Source: an uncultured Lachnospiraceae bacterium
GTDB lineage: Bacteria > Bacillota > Clostridia > Lachnospirales > Lachnospiraceae
NCBI GenBank assembly: GCA_902764045.1
Contig: CACWUI010000009.1
Location: 1 to 26,112, forward strand
DNA length: 26,112 bases
Direction: 5' to 3'
In this document: one piece after another, positions 7,338-14,901 of the stretch
How the letters are laid out: the number at the start of each line of letters is the position of its first letter
How positions within the stretch are numbered: the stretch's first letter is position 1
Position numbers and translations under genes: made by a program
The notes under the pieces: model-generated
Databases searched by the model: none
The model's input: the letters and a program-made list of their open reading frames with translations, nothing else
What the model was told of the DNA's origin: nothing

Positions 7338-8169
7338 TCACCGGATTTTCTTAAACCTCTCAAGAGGCTTTTGGGCAGATTCCATTCCGTAAGCAGCCCC
7401 CAGTCCTTCTACCACGCAGGAAGCCACTGCGTTCCCGAACCTGCCGCACTCTTCAGTTGTGTACCCCTTGCTAAGCCCGTACAGGAAGCCTGCCGCAAAA
7501 GAATCTCCGGCCCCGGTAGTGTCTGTAACTTTTACATCAGGGCAGGCGGGAACTTCGATGTATCTTCCACCTTCATATATCAGACATCCGGCGGCTCCCC
7601 GCTTGATGACCACGCATTTCACACCCGCATCCGCAAAAAGCTTTGCGTTTTCATACGGATCATTTTTCCCGGTAAGCATACAACTTTCGGATTCGTTGGG
7701 GAAAATGTAATCTGCGTATTTAAGACACTCCTTCAGGTCGTCAAGTGTCTCACCGTTTTTGGGTTTCGTCATGTCCACTGCAAGGATCCTGCCGGGGCTG
7801 CTCTTTATTTTCTCGAATATTTCTGATAAAGCTCCGATATCCAGAAGGGGCGACACAAACATCGCCGGAAAGCTTACTATGTCCGACTCCGTATCAAGAA
7901 ACGGCCATATATCTGACTTGTCCATATTGCGGTTGGCGCCATTTGGATTGGTCAGGAAGTAACGCTCCCCGCAGCGTCCACAAGCACCACATTTACACTG
8001 GTGATCCCAGAGGGGTCCTTTATGATCCCGTCTTCAATGCACCACCTCCGCAGGACATCACGATATCCTTCATGGGCAGGGAACCGGCAGTGATCCGGTC
8101 AAAATCCACCGGCGCCGCCAGCACATCCACATTTGCATGACCTATTACCGTAATCATCTTTTTTAACAT
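7338..8169 (-). pseudogene. Broken PfkB/ribokinase family sugar or nucleoside kinase
   Basis: From ATG 8169 (AAAAGGAG upstream) the frame reads MLKKMITVIGHANVDVLAAP, a normal PfkB N-terminus, and stops at TAA 8020-8022 after 49 codons. Homology resumes in another frame with DGIIKDPSGITSVNVVLVDA, then shifts again at a G-run (7967-7970) to YFLTNPNGANRNMDKSDIW and continues to the stop at 7338. The C-terminal part is intact, including DTTGAGDSFAAGF (anion hole and catalytic Asp). About 35-40 codons are missing after CGGGALK, where a GGDALN motif is expected, and one G appears lost from the run. Two independent lesions make this a pseudogene. It was probably cotranscribed with the upstream GHKL gene. 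Confidence 0.85.
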
Positions 8170-8239
8170 TTCCCTGATGCTCCTTTTCCCCTTCGTTAAA
8201 CCGGTTATTACTTTTGCTGTTATTGCTTTCTACAATTAA

Positions 8240-9271
8240 TCATCCTTTACCGACAACGTGCTTATACATCTTTTCCACATCCTGCCCCATTTTGACGGGA
8301 ATAAGGCGAACCGAAGGATGCTCATTTGCAAACACTCTGAAAACCTCATCCGCAAAGCCCTGTCCCATTTCATCAATCCCGGAAAAATCCAGTTCTACCG
8401 TCTCATACCTTTCAAAACCGTTTACCAGTCTTTTCCCCTGAGAGCGCGAAACCGGATATTCATCAAAAAGATTTTTCACTTTTACGGAGATTTTTACAAA
8501 ACCCTCCTCCACGTCTGCATATTTATCAAAGATCTCCTTTGTTTTTTTCCGGGTATTATTTGACAGTTTCATGAAGATAATAGTTCCCCTCATATCCTTC
8601 CACTGCTCAAACTCCTGTATATTTTCCAGGTCATTTACAATCTCATCATATTTTTCATGGGTAAAAATAACACCTTCTGAAATAGCCGCAAATTCGTCCA
8701 GCATCCTTGATGTAAAAAAAATGCCCTCACCTGAATGCCTTTTACTGTCAGTGGTAAATTTCCCTTTAAACAACTCTCCTGCGGCAGTTTTAAGACTGTC
8801 CAGTTTAAAGTGCTCCATAATTTTCCTGAAAATCCCCACACCGTTATCATAAATAACGACAAATGTATCCACATGATTTTCCCCGAGAATGACATTTACC
8901 TTTTCTGCCGCCGAATGATCTATGGCATTGTTCATCATTTCCGTAAAAGCGTATCCCCAAATACGTCTGACATTGTCTTTCCTTTTACTTAGACTCTCAC
9001 TTAAAAATTCATTATAAATCTGCTGCTCATCTTTTAGTTCGCCTGCATTTCTGCTAAGAGTCATTGTTTTTATTTTTGTCTTCAGCTCATATTTGGATCC
9101 GTTTTTGACAATGATCCCCTCTGACTCCAGATCAGATAAATACCTGTAAACACTGGTGCTTGAAATGCCGAAGGCTTTAACTGCCCTGTTAACATAATCT
9201 TTATTGCCGGAAGACATCTTATCTAAAATATATTTTTTTATATTGTCTCTTTTTTTCTTGTCAAAACTCAT
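8240..9271 (-). CDS. Winged-helix, GHKL (histidine-kinase-like) ATPase and STAS-like DUF4325 protein
   Basis: About 343 residues from ATG 9271. Residues 1-60 form a DNA-binding winged helix (NRAVKAFGISSTSVYRYLSDLESEGII). The GHKL ATPase follows: N box EMMNNAIDHS, G1 box YDNGVGIF, G2 box HSGEGIFFTSRM. The last ~75 residues (ETVELDFSGIDEMGQGFADEVFRVF) match the STAS-like DUF4325 domain. There is no sensor, transmembrane segment or phospho-acceptor His, so it is not a normal sensor kinase; an anti-sigma-like switch or DNA-bound ATPase is possible. Start: AGGTG five bases before ATG 9271 is better than an ATG 13 codons upstream (9310) with no site. Promoter at 9318-9346. Confidence 0.88.
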   Translation of the reverse strand: MSFDKKKRDNIKKYILDKMSSGNKDYVNRAVKAFGISSTSVYRYLSDLESEGIIVKNGSKYELKTKIKTMTLSRNAGELKDEQQIYNEFLSESLSKRKDNVRRIWGYAFTEMMNNAIDHSAAEKVNVILGENHVDTFVVIYDNGVGIFRKIMEHFKLDSLKTAAGELFKGKFTTDSKRHSGEGIFFTSRMLDEFAAISEGVIFTHEKYDEIVNDLENIQEFEQWKDMRGTIIFMKLSNNTRKKTKEIFDKYADVEEGFVKISVKVKNLFDEYPVSRSQGKRLVNGFERYETVELDFSGIDEMGQGFADEVFRVFANEHPSVRLIPVKMGQDVEKMYKHVVGKG

Positions 9272-9317
9272 AAAAACACCTGCCAACCGTACTTTGATCA
9301 CAATAATCATATGAGAA

Positions 9318-9346
9318 ATTTTATACTATAATAAATAAAAAAACAA
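9318..9346 (-). promoter_or_regulatory. Promoter of the GHKL/STAS-like gene
   Basis: Minus-strand -35 TTGTTT (9341-9346) and -10 TAAAAT (9318-9323) with a 17-base spacer, 47 bases upstream of the start codon. The -35 overlaps the inverted repeat at 9344-9378. Confidence 0.5.
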
Positions 9347-9378
9347 CTATAAGCTGTAAACGATTTTGCTTATAGTTG
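9337..9378 (-). terminator. AT-rich hairpin with U-run after the DUF4177-like gene, or an operator
   Basis: CAACTATAAG (9344-9353) and CTTATAGTTG (9369-9378) form a perfect 10-base inverted repeat with a 15-base loop. On the minus strand it is followed by a run of seven U, so it can act as a weak terminator for the XRE-AbrB/DUF4177 pair. Because it also touches the -35 of the next gene, it may serve as a regulator site. Confidence 0.45.
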
Positions 9379-9419
9379 AAAAAAACAATATTCACATATC
9401 TATCCCGGGAAGGTTTTTC

Positions 9420-9602
9420 TCACTTCTGAAATACAAGATCTATCTCAAGCAATTTCCCGCTTGGTCCGTATTTAACAGGAACAAACCCGGCATAGGCAAA
9501 CCCCTTCTCTCCATATTCCCGGATGATATCCTGGTATCCCGACAACTCTGCCGTTGTTGCAGGATTGTTCTTCATCTCCACTCTTACAAATTCTGATTTC
9601 AT
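9420..9602 (-). CDS. DUF4177-like small protein coupled to the XRE-AbrB regulator
   Basis: 60 residues: MKSEFVRVEMKN, then YQDIIREYGEKGFAYAGFVPV and LLEIDLVFQK, the beta-alpha-beta pattern of DUF4177-type small proteins. No membrane segment or signal. Its ATG overlaps the TGA of the upstream regulator gene (ATGA), so translation is coupled and the two probably work together, perhaps as regulator and modulator. The function of this fold is unknown. Confidence 0.75.
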   Translation of the reverse strand: MKSEFVRVEMKNNPATTAELSGYQDIIREYGEKGFAYAGFVPVKYGPSGKLLEIDLVFQK

Positions 9603-10021
9603 TTCTTATCCTCCATATCCAAATAGTCGTTGATCCCATCACATTTCATCATAGCAATTCCCTGGTTTCTATCTCCAACAAGCAACATCCTGTCCCCGGG
9701 CAATATTTCCATCAGCTGTTTTGCTTTCTCCGGTAAAGGGAGCGAACCGTCTTCTCCAATCTTCACGATGCCAAACATATACTGTCCTTTGTCATTGGGC
9801 TCTTCAGCCAAAAGCTGGATTGGCTCCTTAACAAGTGCATCAAGAGATACCTTGAATAAGGCAGACATTTTCACGCAGTTTTCAATATCAGGATATGTTT
9901 CTCCTGTTTCCCACTTTGCGATAGTCTGACGGGAAACTCCGATGATCTCTGCTACATCCTCAAGAGTATATCTGCTGTTGCTGCGGAGCATGCGAAGGTT
10001 TGAACCTATCATTATGGCCAT
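9599..10021 (-). CDS. XRE helix-turn-helix regulator fused to an AbrB/SpoVT-type domain
   Basis: 140 residues from ATG 10021. Residues 1-60 are a Cro/C1 helix-turn-helix (TLEDVAEIIGVSRQTIAKWE), and residues about 85-130 an AbrB-like swapped hairpin (GIVKIGEDGSLPLPEKAKQL, then LPGDRMLLVGD). Both modules bind DNA in known families. A longer frame to 10072 exists, but AAGGAGG six bases before ATG 10021 fixes the start. A promoter (10044-10072) and an inverted repeat TTAACA-N5-TGTTAA (10083-10099) lie upstream; the latter is a good autoregulatory operator candidate. The DUF4177-like gene follows with an ATGA overlap. Confidence 0.9.
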   Translation of the reverse strand: MAIMIGSNLRMLRSNSRYTLEDVAEIIGVSRQTIAKWETGETYPDIENCVKMSALFKVSLDALVKEPIQLLAEEPNDKGQYMFGIVKIGEDGSLPLPEKAKQLMEILPGDRMLLVGDRNQGIAMMKCDGINDYLDMEDKK

Positions 10022-10043
10022 AATCATCCTCCTTCCGATTGTC

Positions 10044-10099
10044 AGTTTAGCATCATGTAAATGCCGCCTCAACCAACCGGTGTTAACATTTTTTGTTAA
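10044..10099 (-). promoter_or_regulatory. Promoter and candidate operator of the XRE-AbrB gene
   Basis: Minus-strand -35 TTGAGG (10067-10072) and -10 TAAACT (10044-10049), spacer 17, with the start codon 22 bases beyond the -10. Just upstream of the -35 is the inverted repeat TTAACA/TGTTAA (10083-10088 and 10094-10099). Confidence 0.5.
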
Positions 10100-10170
10100 A
10101 TATCGTTACCCTTTGTCTGTCCTGACAATGGTCTTTTAAGGTCATCAATTAATTCTTTTTTACAAGTCAA

Positions 10171-10563
10171 TCACAGATCCACCAGAAATATCTCCACACT
10201 TATCTGGGTAAAGCTCCCCTTCTGCTCTATCTTACTCACCTTCGCCTTAAGAAGCTTCCCGGCATCCATCAGCCTGGCAAAGACAACATTGTCCTTTTCC
10301 GGCACGTACCCCAGTTTCTTTTTATCTGCGTTCAGGATAAGGATCGCATTACTGTCGAACTTATTGTCCTCACGCTGCATGGAAAGCATATCCCCCACAT
10401 TTACATTTTCCAGAACAGACTTGTCCTCCAGATGGGTGGTGCCGGCGACAAATGAATCAAAGAGGTGTATCTCCCGTATCATAGGCTTTATCAGGTCACC
10501 AAGCTCATTTCCCTGAACCAGTGACACCAGATCTTTTTCCTTTTTACTCAGTTCATTTCCCAT
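10171..10563 (-). CDS. HIRAN domain protein
   Basis: 130 residues. After a 30-residue N-terminus, the HIRAN fold is visible: IHLFDSFVAGTTHLED, LENVNVGDMLSMQREDNKFD, NAILILNADKKKLGYVPEKD and a closing ISVEIFLVDL. In characterised proteins HIRAN binds 3' ends of single-stranded DNA (HLTF, Rad5), and bacterial stand-alone versions are of unknown role. The ATG overlaps the last codons of the J-domain gene by 16 bases, so it is the third gene of a coupled operon (Sel1 repeat, J-domain, HIRAN). No promoter of its own is seen. A short copy of its C-terminal tail lies at 15955-15987. Confidence 0.87.
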   Translation of the reverse strand: MGNELSKKEKDLVSLVQGNELGDLIKPMIREIHLFDSFVAGTTHLEDKSVLENVNVGDMLSMQREDNKFDSNAILILNADKKKLGYVPEKDNVVFARLMDAGKLLKAKVSKIEQKGSFTQISVEIFLVDL

Positions 10564-11330
10564 GTAAATGTCACTCCTTCCGCCGCGATCTCGCTCATCA
10601 TTTCATCCAGCTTTCTGCTGTAATCTTCGTATTCCTCAAGCTCCTGTCGAAGTTCTTTTTTCTTTTCCGCCATGGCAGCTTTATCATCTAATATATACTT
10701 ATATTTGTACGGCTCGGTGCTCTTTATCTCTTCGATCTCATTTTCCAGTTCTTTGATCTTCTCATCAATATCAGGTATGTTTACAGCTGCTCCCGGTTCT
10801 GCATTTTCCAATATGGAATTGATGATGACCTCTGTCTCACGGATGCCCTTAAGGTCATTGCAATTATATTCCACCTGAAGCCTGTGCCACAGCTCCGCCA
10901 GTTTTTCATTTTTAAGGGTTTCCGGATGGATATCCGGATGAAGTTTTTTAACCAGGCGATGGTAAATGCGTTTTATTTCCAGGAATTCCGACTCGCTTAT
11001 CGTCCCCGCATTCTTTGCCGCCTCATTTTCTTTCATCATATCTTCCAGACGCTCCTGATATTCCCGCATTTCCTGTTGTAAATGCTCCTGAAGCGCATTC
11101 ATATCTACATTTTCACCGCGGTTTATAAATGTACGGCAGTATTCTATGGTTTTCTTTTTTCTGATGCATTCCATTTTTTTACGGTAGATCTCAAGGATAA
11201 GATCTCCGAATTTTCTTATATATTCATGCTCAATATGAAGAGCCTCTTTTTTGAGTTCATCCCGACGCAAAATAAGTTCCTCGTATTTTGCATATGCAGA
11301 ATTGTTTTTTCTGATAATCTCTTCAGACAT
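10548..11330 (-). CDS. Coiled-coil protein with an internal J-domain
   Basis: 260 residues. Long coiled-coil stretches at about 15-105 and 188-245 flank a J-domain around residues 113-160, with the diagnostic HPD tripeptide at 131-133 in HRLVKKLHPDIHPET. J-domains stimulate Hsp70 ATPases, so the protein should hand clients to DnaK, but no Hsp70 gene is in the window. The ATG directly abuts the TAA of the Sel1-repeat gene (TAAATG) and the end overlaps the HIRAN gene. The arrangement implies coordinated amounts of the three products, possibly a complex. Confidence 0.87.
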   Translation of the reverse strand: MSEEIIRKNNSAYAKYEELILRRDELKKEALHIEHEYIRKFGDLILEIYRKKMECIRKKKTIEYCRTFINRGENVDMNALQEHLQQEMREYQERLEDMMKENEAAKNAGTISESEFLEIKRIYHRLVKKLHPDIHPETLKNEKLAELWHRLQVEYNCNDLKGIRETEVIINSILENAEPGAAVNIPDIDEKIKELENEIEEIKSTEPYKYKYILDDKAAMAEKKKELRQELEEYEDYSRKLDEMMSEIAAEGVTFTWEMN

Positions 11331-12209
11331 TTACATCACCTCAAATCCGTAAAGGTCATTGTAAACGGAAGTCAGCTTCACTCCGTCTACGCTTGCGTCC
11401 TTGAAAAAGTCATCACGGTCGCGGTACCATTTACCGTTAAAGCATACACTGCAAGCACCGCCCTCTTCGACGGATTCAAGTTCCTGAACCTCATCGTCAT
11501 AATAGAACCTTATCTTATTCGGGCTTTTCAGCAGGTAATAAAGATCGAAGAAGTCAAAATACCCGTTGTCGAATTCTATAAGCTCATACAGGTCGTCTAT
11601 CAGCCATTTCATGATGCTCAGGTTTCCGAAAAATGCGTTGTATTTGATCCTTTGCGCCAGGAACTTCTTGGCATACAGATAGAGATCTACCGCTTCTTCT
11701 GTCTTGCCCTGTGCCGTACGTATCCTGGCCAGACGCGTAAATACCTCGGGTACCGGATCAAATACGTTATTCATATCCTTTACCTTCGGATAAAGGTCTT
11801 CTATGATCTTCTCGTATTTTTCCTTATCTCTTTCCACATAGTAACCGTTCCTGTACATATCCGCAACTTTGTATGTCGCTATGGGATGTCCCTTCTCCAT
11901 CAGTTTTGAAAAATACTCAAAGGCTTTTTTGTAGTCTTTTGTGCCGGTGCGTCCGTAATACCAAATGTATCCCAGGCACTCGTAAGCCGTGTCATAGTCG
12001 TACGCTGCTGCCATTTCATAATACTTCAGGGCAAGGTCGAAATTTTTTATCTCATAATAATAACCGCCCAGATACATCATATCCCGCGGGTTGTGCTCTT
12101 CTTTGATAAGATAATTCATCGCCTCTGTAAATATGAAGATCTCCTCTTCAGAGGGATTTGTGTTTTCGTCAAATGCAGCTGCGATCTCCCTCGCTTCATC
12201 TGTGGTCAT
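11331..12209 (-). CDS. Sel1/TPR repeat protein, first gene of the J-domain/HIRAN operon
   Basis: 292 residues. Sel1/TPR-like helical repeats run from about 40 to 190 (MMYLGGYYYEIKNFDLALKY, AYECLGYIWYYGRTGTKDY, ATYKVADMYRNGYYVERD). The acidic, aromatic C-terminal 90 residues (NGYFDFFDLYYLLKSPNKI and GGACSVCFNGKWYRDRDDF) are unlike the repeats and may be a separate domain. No signal peptide, so cytoplasmic. A very strong GAGGAGGTGA six bases before ATG 12209 implies high translation. Such repeats scaffold protein-protein contacts; with a J-domain neighbour, a client-adaptor role is inferred. Confidence 0.87.
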   Translation of the reverse strand: MTTDEAREIAAAFDENTNPSEEEIFIFTEAMNYLIKEEHNPRDMMYLGGYYYEIKNFDLALKYYEMAAAYDYDTAYECLGYIWYYGRTGTKDYKKAFEYFSKLMEKGHPIATYKVADMYRNGYYVERDKEKYEKIIEDLYPKVKDMNNVFDPVPEVFTRLARIRTAQGKTEEAVDLYLYAKKFLAQRIKYNAFFGNLSIMKWLIDDLYELIEFDNGYFDFFDLYYLLKSPNKIRFYYDDEVQELESVEEGGACSVCFNGKWYRDRDDFFKDASVDGVKLTSVYNDLYGFEVM

Positions 12210-12276
12210 GGTTGATCACCTCCTCGTTCTTTTATTATTGAATCATTTTTATGCTTTTATGTACTATTACATATGG

Positions 12277-12313
12277 AAATGATACATCTCCACCTGTCCC
12301 AAAAACATCCCCG
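12277..12313. repeat. Intergenic repeat, copy 1 (shared with 17217-17253)
   Basis: About 37 bases match 17217-17253 with only two or three differences; the shared core includes ATGATACATCTCCACCTG followed by TCC, an A-run and CCCCG. It lies between the sel1-repeat gene and hipA and encodes nothing obvious. Possibly a small mobile or REP-like element. Confidence 0.7.
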
Positions 12314-12334
12314 AATCATTTCTCTACTTAACCA

Positions 12335-13618
12335 TTACACCAACAACACTTTTCTGATACTTTCACACTCATCCTCCGGCAGGCCTGCGTCTTCAGCAAA
12401 TTCATGCCATTTCATCACAGCCGCCCGGACCTCTGCAATGATCTCACCGCACTTTTTAGCCTTTATATTCATATTTTCCCCGCACTGTTTCAGATCATCC
12501 TCCGTAAACCCTTCACGCTTGCCGTTCACGGTCATCTGATGACTTCCGGTCCATTTACCTCCCGGGTTATAGGCGTAGGTCATATCATATGCCGGCGCCA
12601 GACTCCATTCCCCCTTTTTATTCATCAGAAAGGAAATGTTCTTCACATGGTCGTCCTGGTTTCGTGCCATTATGTTAAAGACCATTCGCCTGTAAAGCTG
12701 CTCCATCGCCGCCTGTCCAAGCCCCAGCCGCAGCATCACCTGTGCCGCCTGCTCATAGCTGTACGTTCCCGGGCTGTTAAAATCAAAATGTGCCAGTGCC
12801 CCAAGAGACTGCATATGCAGTTTTTCCCCTCTCTCACCGATCCGGTCAAACCGCCTGGTCATAAAATGCCTGCTGCCCTCCGACTCAAACAGCATGCACT
12901 CACTCATCTCAATTCCGGCCGCCCGTGCCATCAGATAGTAAGCATACTCAATGACCGTGTAATTATGCCGGTCCTCCTGCTCCTTATCCCGATTGCCCGC
13001 GATATCCCCGAACTTCAAGATCCAGTAACCAAAGCCCTCGCCTGCGTCCACCTGACCTGATCTAATTTCATTAGTTTCCTCATTCCACGCGATAACCGCC
13101 TTAGCCCTTGCCCCGCCGGCGCTGGTTCCCACCCGAATCAGATTGCTTATCAGACTATTATCAGCATGTAAATGTAACCTCTCCCTTTTTGCAAGTATTT
13201 CACCGGCAAGCCGGATGAGTTCCGCTACATTTACAGCCTCCGATACATTGAGGTCATCCGAAACAGACGGATAGTATTCAAGCGCACCCATACCTCTTTT
13301 TCCGATATAACACAGCTTCTCTACTGCATTCATGGAATCCGGTTCCCTGTTTTGCGAAACCAGCCAGGCATTTATCACGGCATTCCCGAATTTATCCGGC
13401 AGAGAATCCGCAAGCAGCCCCGGCAATCCCTGAAAAGTGTTTAAAGGAAGCGCTGTAAATGTATATACGTTCGCGCTTAAGGGCATATTTACCGGTGAGA
13501 TCTCCACGCCTCCGGAAATAAATTTTTTGTCATATTCAAACCTTGCAAATCTTTCGCCTTCGGGCAGGTAAACCGTTCCCACGGTGGTTCCCCATAGTTT
13601 TACTTCAGCCGTTATCAT
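12335..13618 (-). CDS. hipA: HipA-like Ser/Thr kinase toxin of a type II toxin-antitoxin system
   Basis: 427 residues, full length for HipA. The N-terminal beta subdomain (LWGTTVGTVYLPEGERFARFEY) and couple_hipA region precede a Gly-rich GTSAGGARAK loop (164-173), equivalent to the segment carrying the autophosphorylated Ser in E. coli HipA. NQDDHVKN (320-327) supplies the catalytic Asp and metal-binding Asn, and APAYDMTYA (341-349) the second metal-binding Asp, so it appears active. Related enzymes phosphorylate glutamyl-tRNA synthetase or other targets and induce dormancy; the target here is unknown. The ATG overlaps the hipB stop (ATGA), so toxin translation depends on antitoxin translation. 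Confidence 0.93.
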   Translation of the reverse strand: MITAEVKLWGTTVGTVYLPEGERFARFEYDKKFISGGVEISPVNMPLSANVYTFTALPLNTFQGLPGLLADSLPDKFGNAVINAWLVSQNREPDSMNAVEKLCYIGKRGMGALEYYPSVSDDLNVSEAVNVAELIRLAGEILAKRERLHLHADNSLISNLIRVGTSAGGARAKAVIAWNEETNEIRSGQVDAGEGFGYWILKFGDIAGNRDKEQEDRHNYTVIEYAYYLMARAAGIEMSECMLFESEGSRHFMTRRFDRIGERGEKLHMQSLGALAHFDFNSPGTYSYEQAAQVMLRLGLGQAAMEQLYRRMVFNIMARNQDDHVKNISFLMNKKGEWSLAPAYDMTYAYNPGGKWTGSHQMTVNGKREGFTEDDLKQCGENMNIKAKKCGEIIAEVRAAVMKWHEFAEDAGLPEDECESIRKVLLV

Positions 13619-13962
13619 TCATCCTCACCCCACTTCCATGCAGTATCATCTTTTTCGCTTTTCTTGCTTCGTCTTACCCTTTCCCGCTTTTTCCCCAGAT
13701 AGTGCATATCCGACGGCCGCACCTCCTGATCCGGGATGAGACCGTCTAAGTTTTGGATAAGGCTGAATTTCCGAAGCACATAAAGAAGACTGGTCAGCTT
13801 AACGTCCTTGCCAGTCTCTATGTTTATAATTGTCCGAAGGGACAATCCCGTGTCGAGAGCCAGATCTTCCTGGGTAAGATTCATGCCTATCCTGAAATCC
13901 TTCACCCTTGAACCTATTATGGAAAGCAATTCGTTATTTGATTCAAAACCTGTAACCCTCAT
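13615..13962 (-). CDS. hipB: HipB-like XRE antitoxin and repressor
   Basis: 115 residues. A Cro/C1 helix-turn-helix occupies about 16-70 (GMNLTQEDLALDTGLSLRTI, INIETGKDVKLTSLLYVLRK). The C-terminal tail is long and basic (GKKRERVRRSKKSEK), probably disordered, contacting toxin or DNA. GAGG seven bases upstream supports ATG 13962. hipA follows with a four-base overlap. The 14-base inverted repeat across its promoter (13987-14035) is the expected operator. Order antitoxin-toxin and the operator layout match classical hipBA. Confidence 0.92.
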   Translation of the reverse strand: MRVTGFESNNELLSIIGSRVKDFRIGMNLTQEDLALDTGLSLRTIINIETGKDVKLTSLLYVLRKFSLIQNLDGLIPDQEVRPSDMHYLGKKRERVRRSKKSEKDDTAWKWGEDE

Positions 13963-13986
13963 GTTGAAACCTCAAATATAAAAAGC

Positions 13987-14035
13987 ATTTACTTGCATGT
14001 ATGATAACATTTTCGTATATAACATGCAAGTAAAT
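13987..14035 (-). promoter_or_regulatory. hipBA promoter embedded in a 14-base inverted repeat operator
   Basis: ATTTACTTGCATGT (13987-14000) and ACATGCAAGTAAAT (14022-14035) are perfect inverted copies 21 bases apart. On the minus strand -35 TTGCAT (14024-14029) lies inside the upstream arm, and -10 TATCAT (14001-14006) abuts the downstream arm with a 17-base spacer. Binding of HipB dimers to both arms would cover the whole promoter. Confidence 0.8.
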
Positions 14036-14114
14036 TCTTGTTTCTGTTTCAATTAATCGGGTGCCGGGTCTTACCACTCCTATATGTCCAATAATCCGGA
14101 CTCTTTTCAAGCAC

Positions 14115-14139
14115 AAAAAAAGAGCGGATCAACCGCCCT
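14115..14139 (-). terminator. Rho-independent terminator after the small membrane protein gene
   Basis: On the minus strand a 7-base stem (AGGGCGG with CCGCTCT, one G-U pair) and a 5-base loop are followed by seven U. It ends the transcript of the two minus-strand genes upstream (14174-14874). Confidence 0.8.
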
Positions 14140-14173
14140 TCTAATATCACAAGTATTTGTCCTAAAACTATAC

Positions 14174-14359
14174 CTAATCATCTTGCTTCTTTAACAGCTT
14201 GATTTGTCTTATAAGCAAAACAAACAAAGCACAAGATACTACTACATTTAAATACCATGTCTCTGACGGTTTTACAGACAAAACAAACGTATTCAATGAT
14301 ATTGCAATTATAATTAGTATGAGTGCTGCCTTTCTTTGCATTTTATTCATCCACATCAA
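14174..14359 (-). CDS. Small two-helix membrane protein
   Basis: About 60 residues with two hydrophobic helices (ALILIIIAISLNTFVLSV and YLNVVVSCALFVLLI) separated by a short KPSETW loop, and a basic end (RQIKLLKKQDD). Several clustered start codons exist (TTG/ATG at 14359-14341) and none has a clear ribosome binding site, so the start is uncertain. The terminator just downstream and the lipoprotein gene 45 bases upstream support a real cotranscribed gene. Family not recognised. Confidence 0.55.
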   Translation of the reverse strand: MMWMNKMQRKAALILIIIAISLNTFVLSVKPSETWYLNVVVSCALFVLLIRQIKLLKKQDD

Positions 14360-14403
14360 AATCTATCTGTGTATTATACATCAAATATCATTTTTCGTGA
14401 TGA

Positions 14404-14874
14404 TCATTTCAGCACTTCCGTCAGATCTACTTCATCACCTAAAACCGCATTTTTCCCTTTTCCTGTGTTTCGGTCTATTTCATACCATGCTGACGTAGCA
14501 GTATGTCCGTCTTTTACCTCATATAAATGAATGGTCACAATGTCACCGTTTACACTGTCCACTTCCGAAATAGGCGGTTTATACCCGGTCGTCCAGAAGT
14601 AATAATTTGCCGCCATGTCACACAACTCTTGATCTGTGTAGCCTGTTTTTGTTGTTGCAGGCGCTTCCGTTGTCGTGGTGGCAGTTTCTGTTGTTGTGGT
14701 TGTTGTCTCTGCCGTTGTAGTTGTCGTTGTTTCTGTCGCCGTGGTTGTTGCCGTTGTCGTAGTGGCTGTCTCTACCGCAGTAGTTGTCTCGGTTGTACTG
14801 CTGCTTGCTCCACATCCTGCGATCCCTGTGCCGGCAGCGAGGCAAGTCACTCCTATAATTATTGCCTTCTTCAT
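14404..14874 (-). CDS. Lipoprotein with Thr/Glu repeat linker
   Basis: 156 residues from ATG 14874, placed eight bases after GGAGG; an in-frame ATG nine codons upstream lacks a site. MKKAIIIGVTCLAAGTGIAGC is a lipoprotein signal with lipobox IAGC. Residues 22-75 are almost pure Thr with Glu and Ala (TETTTAVETATTTT-like), a flexible surface linker that may be glycosylated. The C-terminal ~80 residues form a small globular domain (YTDQELCDMAANYYFWTTGY, VDSVNGDIVTIHLYEVKDGH, AWYEIDRNTG) seen in other clostridial lipoproteins, of unknown function. The repetitive ACA/ACT codons make the linker prone to length change. Confidence 0.85.
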   Translation of the reverse strand: MKKAIIIGVTCLAAGTGIAGCGASSSTTETTTAVETATTTTATTTATETTTTTTAETTTTTTETATTTTEAPATTKTGYTDQELCDMAANYYFWTTGYKPPISEVDSVNGDIVTIHLYEVKDGHTATSAWYEIDRNTGKGKNAVLGDEVDLTEVLK

Positions 14875-14901
14875 AGTTCGTTCCTCCATAGAAAATTTCA
14901 T

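Noticed and set aside
7960..8036. Programmed frameshifting in the PfkB gene
   Set aside because: A single slip cannot restore the frame because about 40 conserved codons are also missing.
11082..11909. Plus-strand open frame of 275 codons
   Set aside because: It lies opposite the clearly homologous Sel1-repeat and J-domain genes, has no ribosome binding site and resembles no family.
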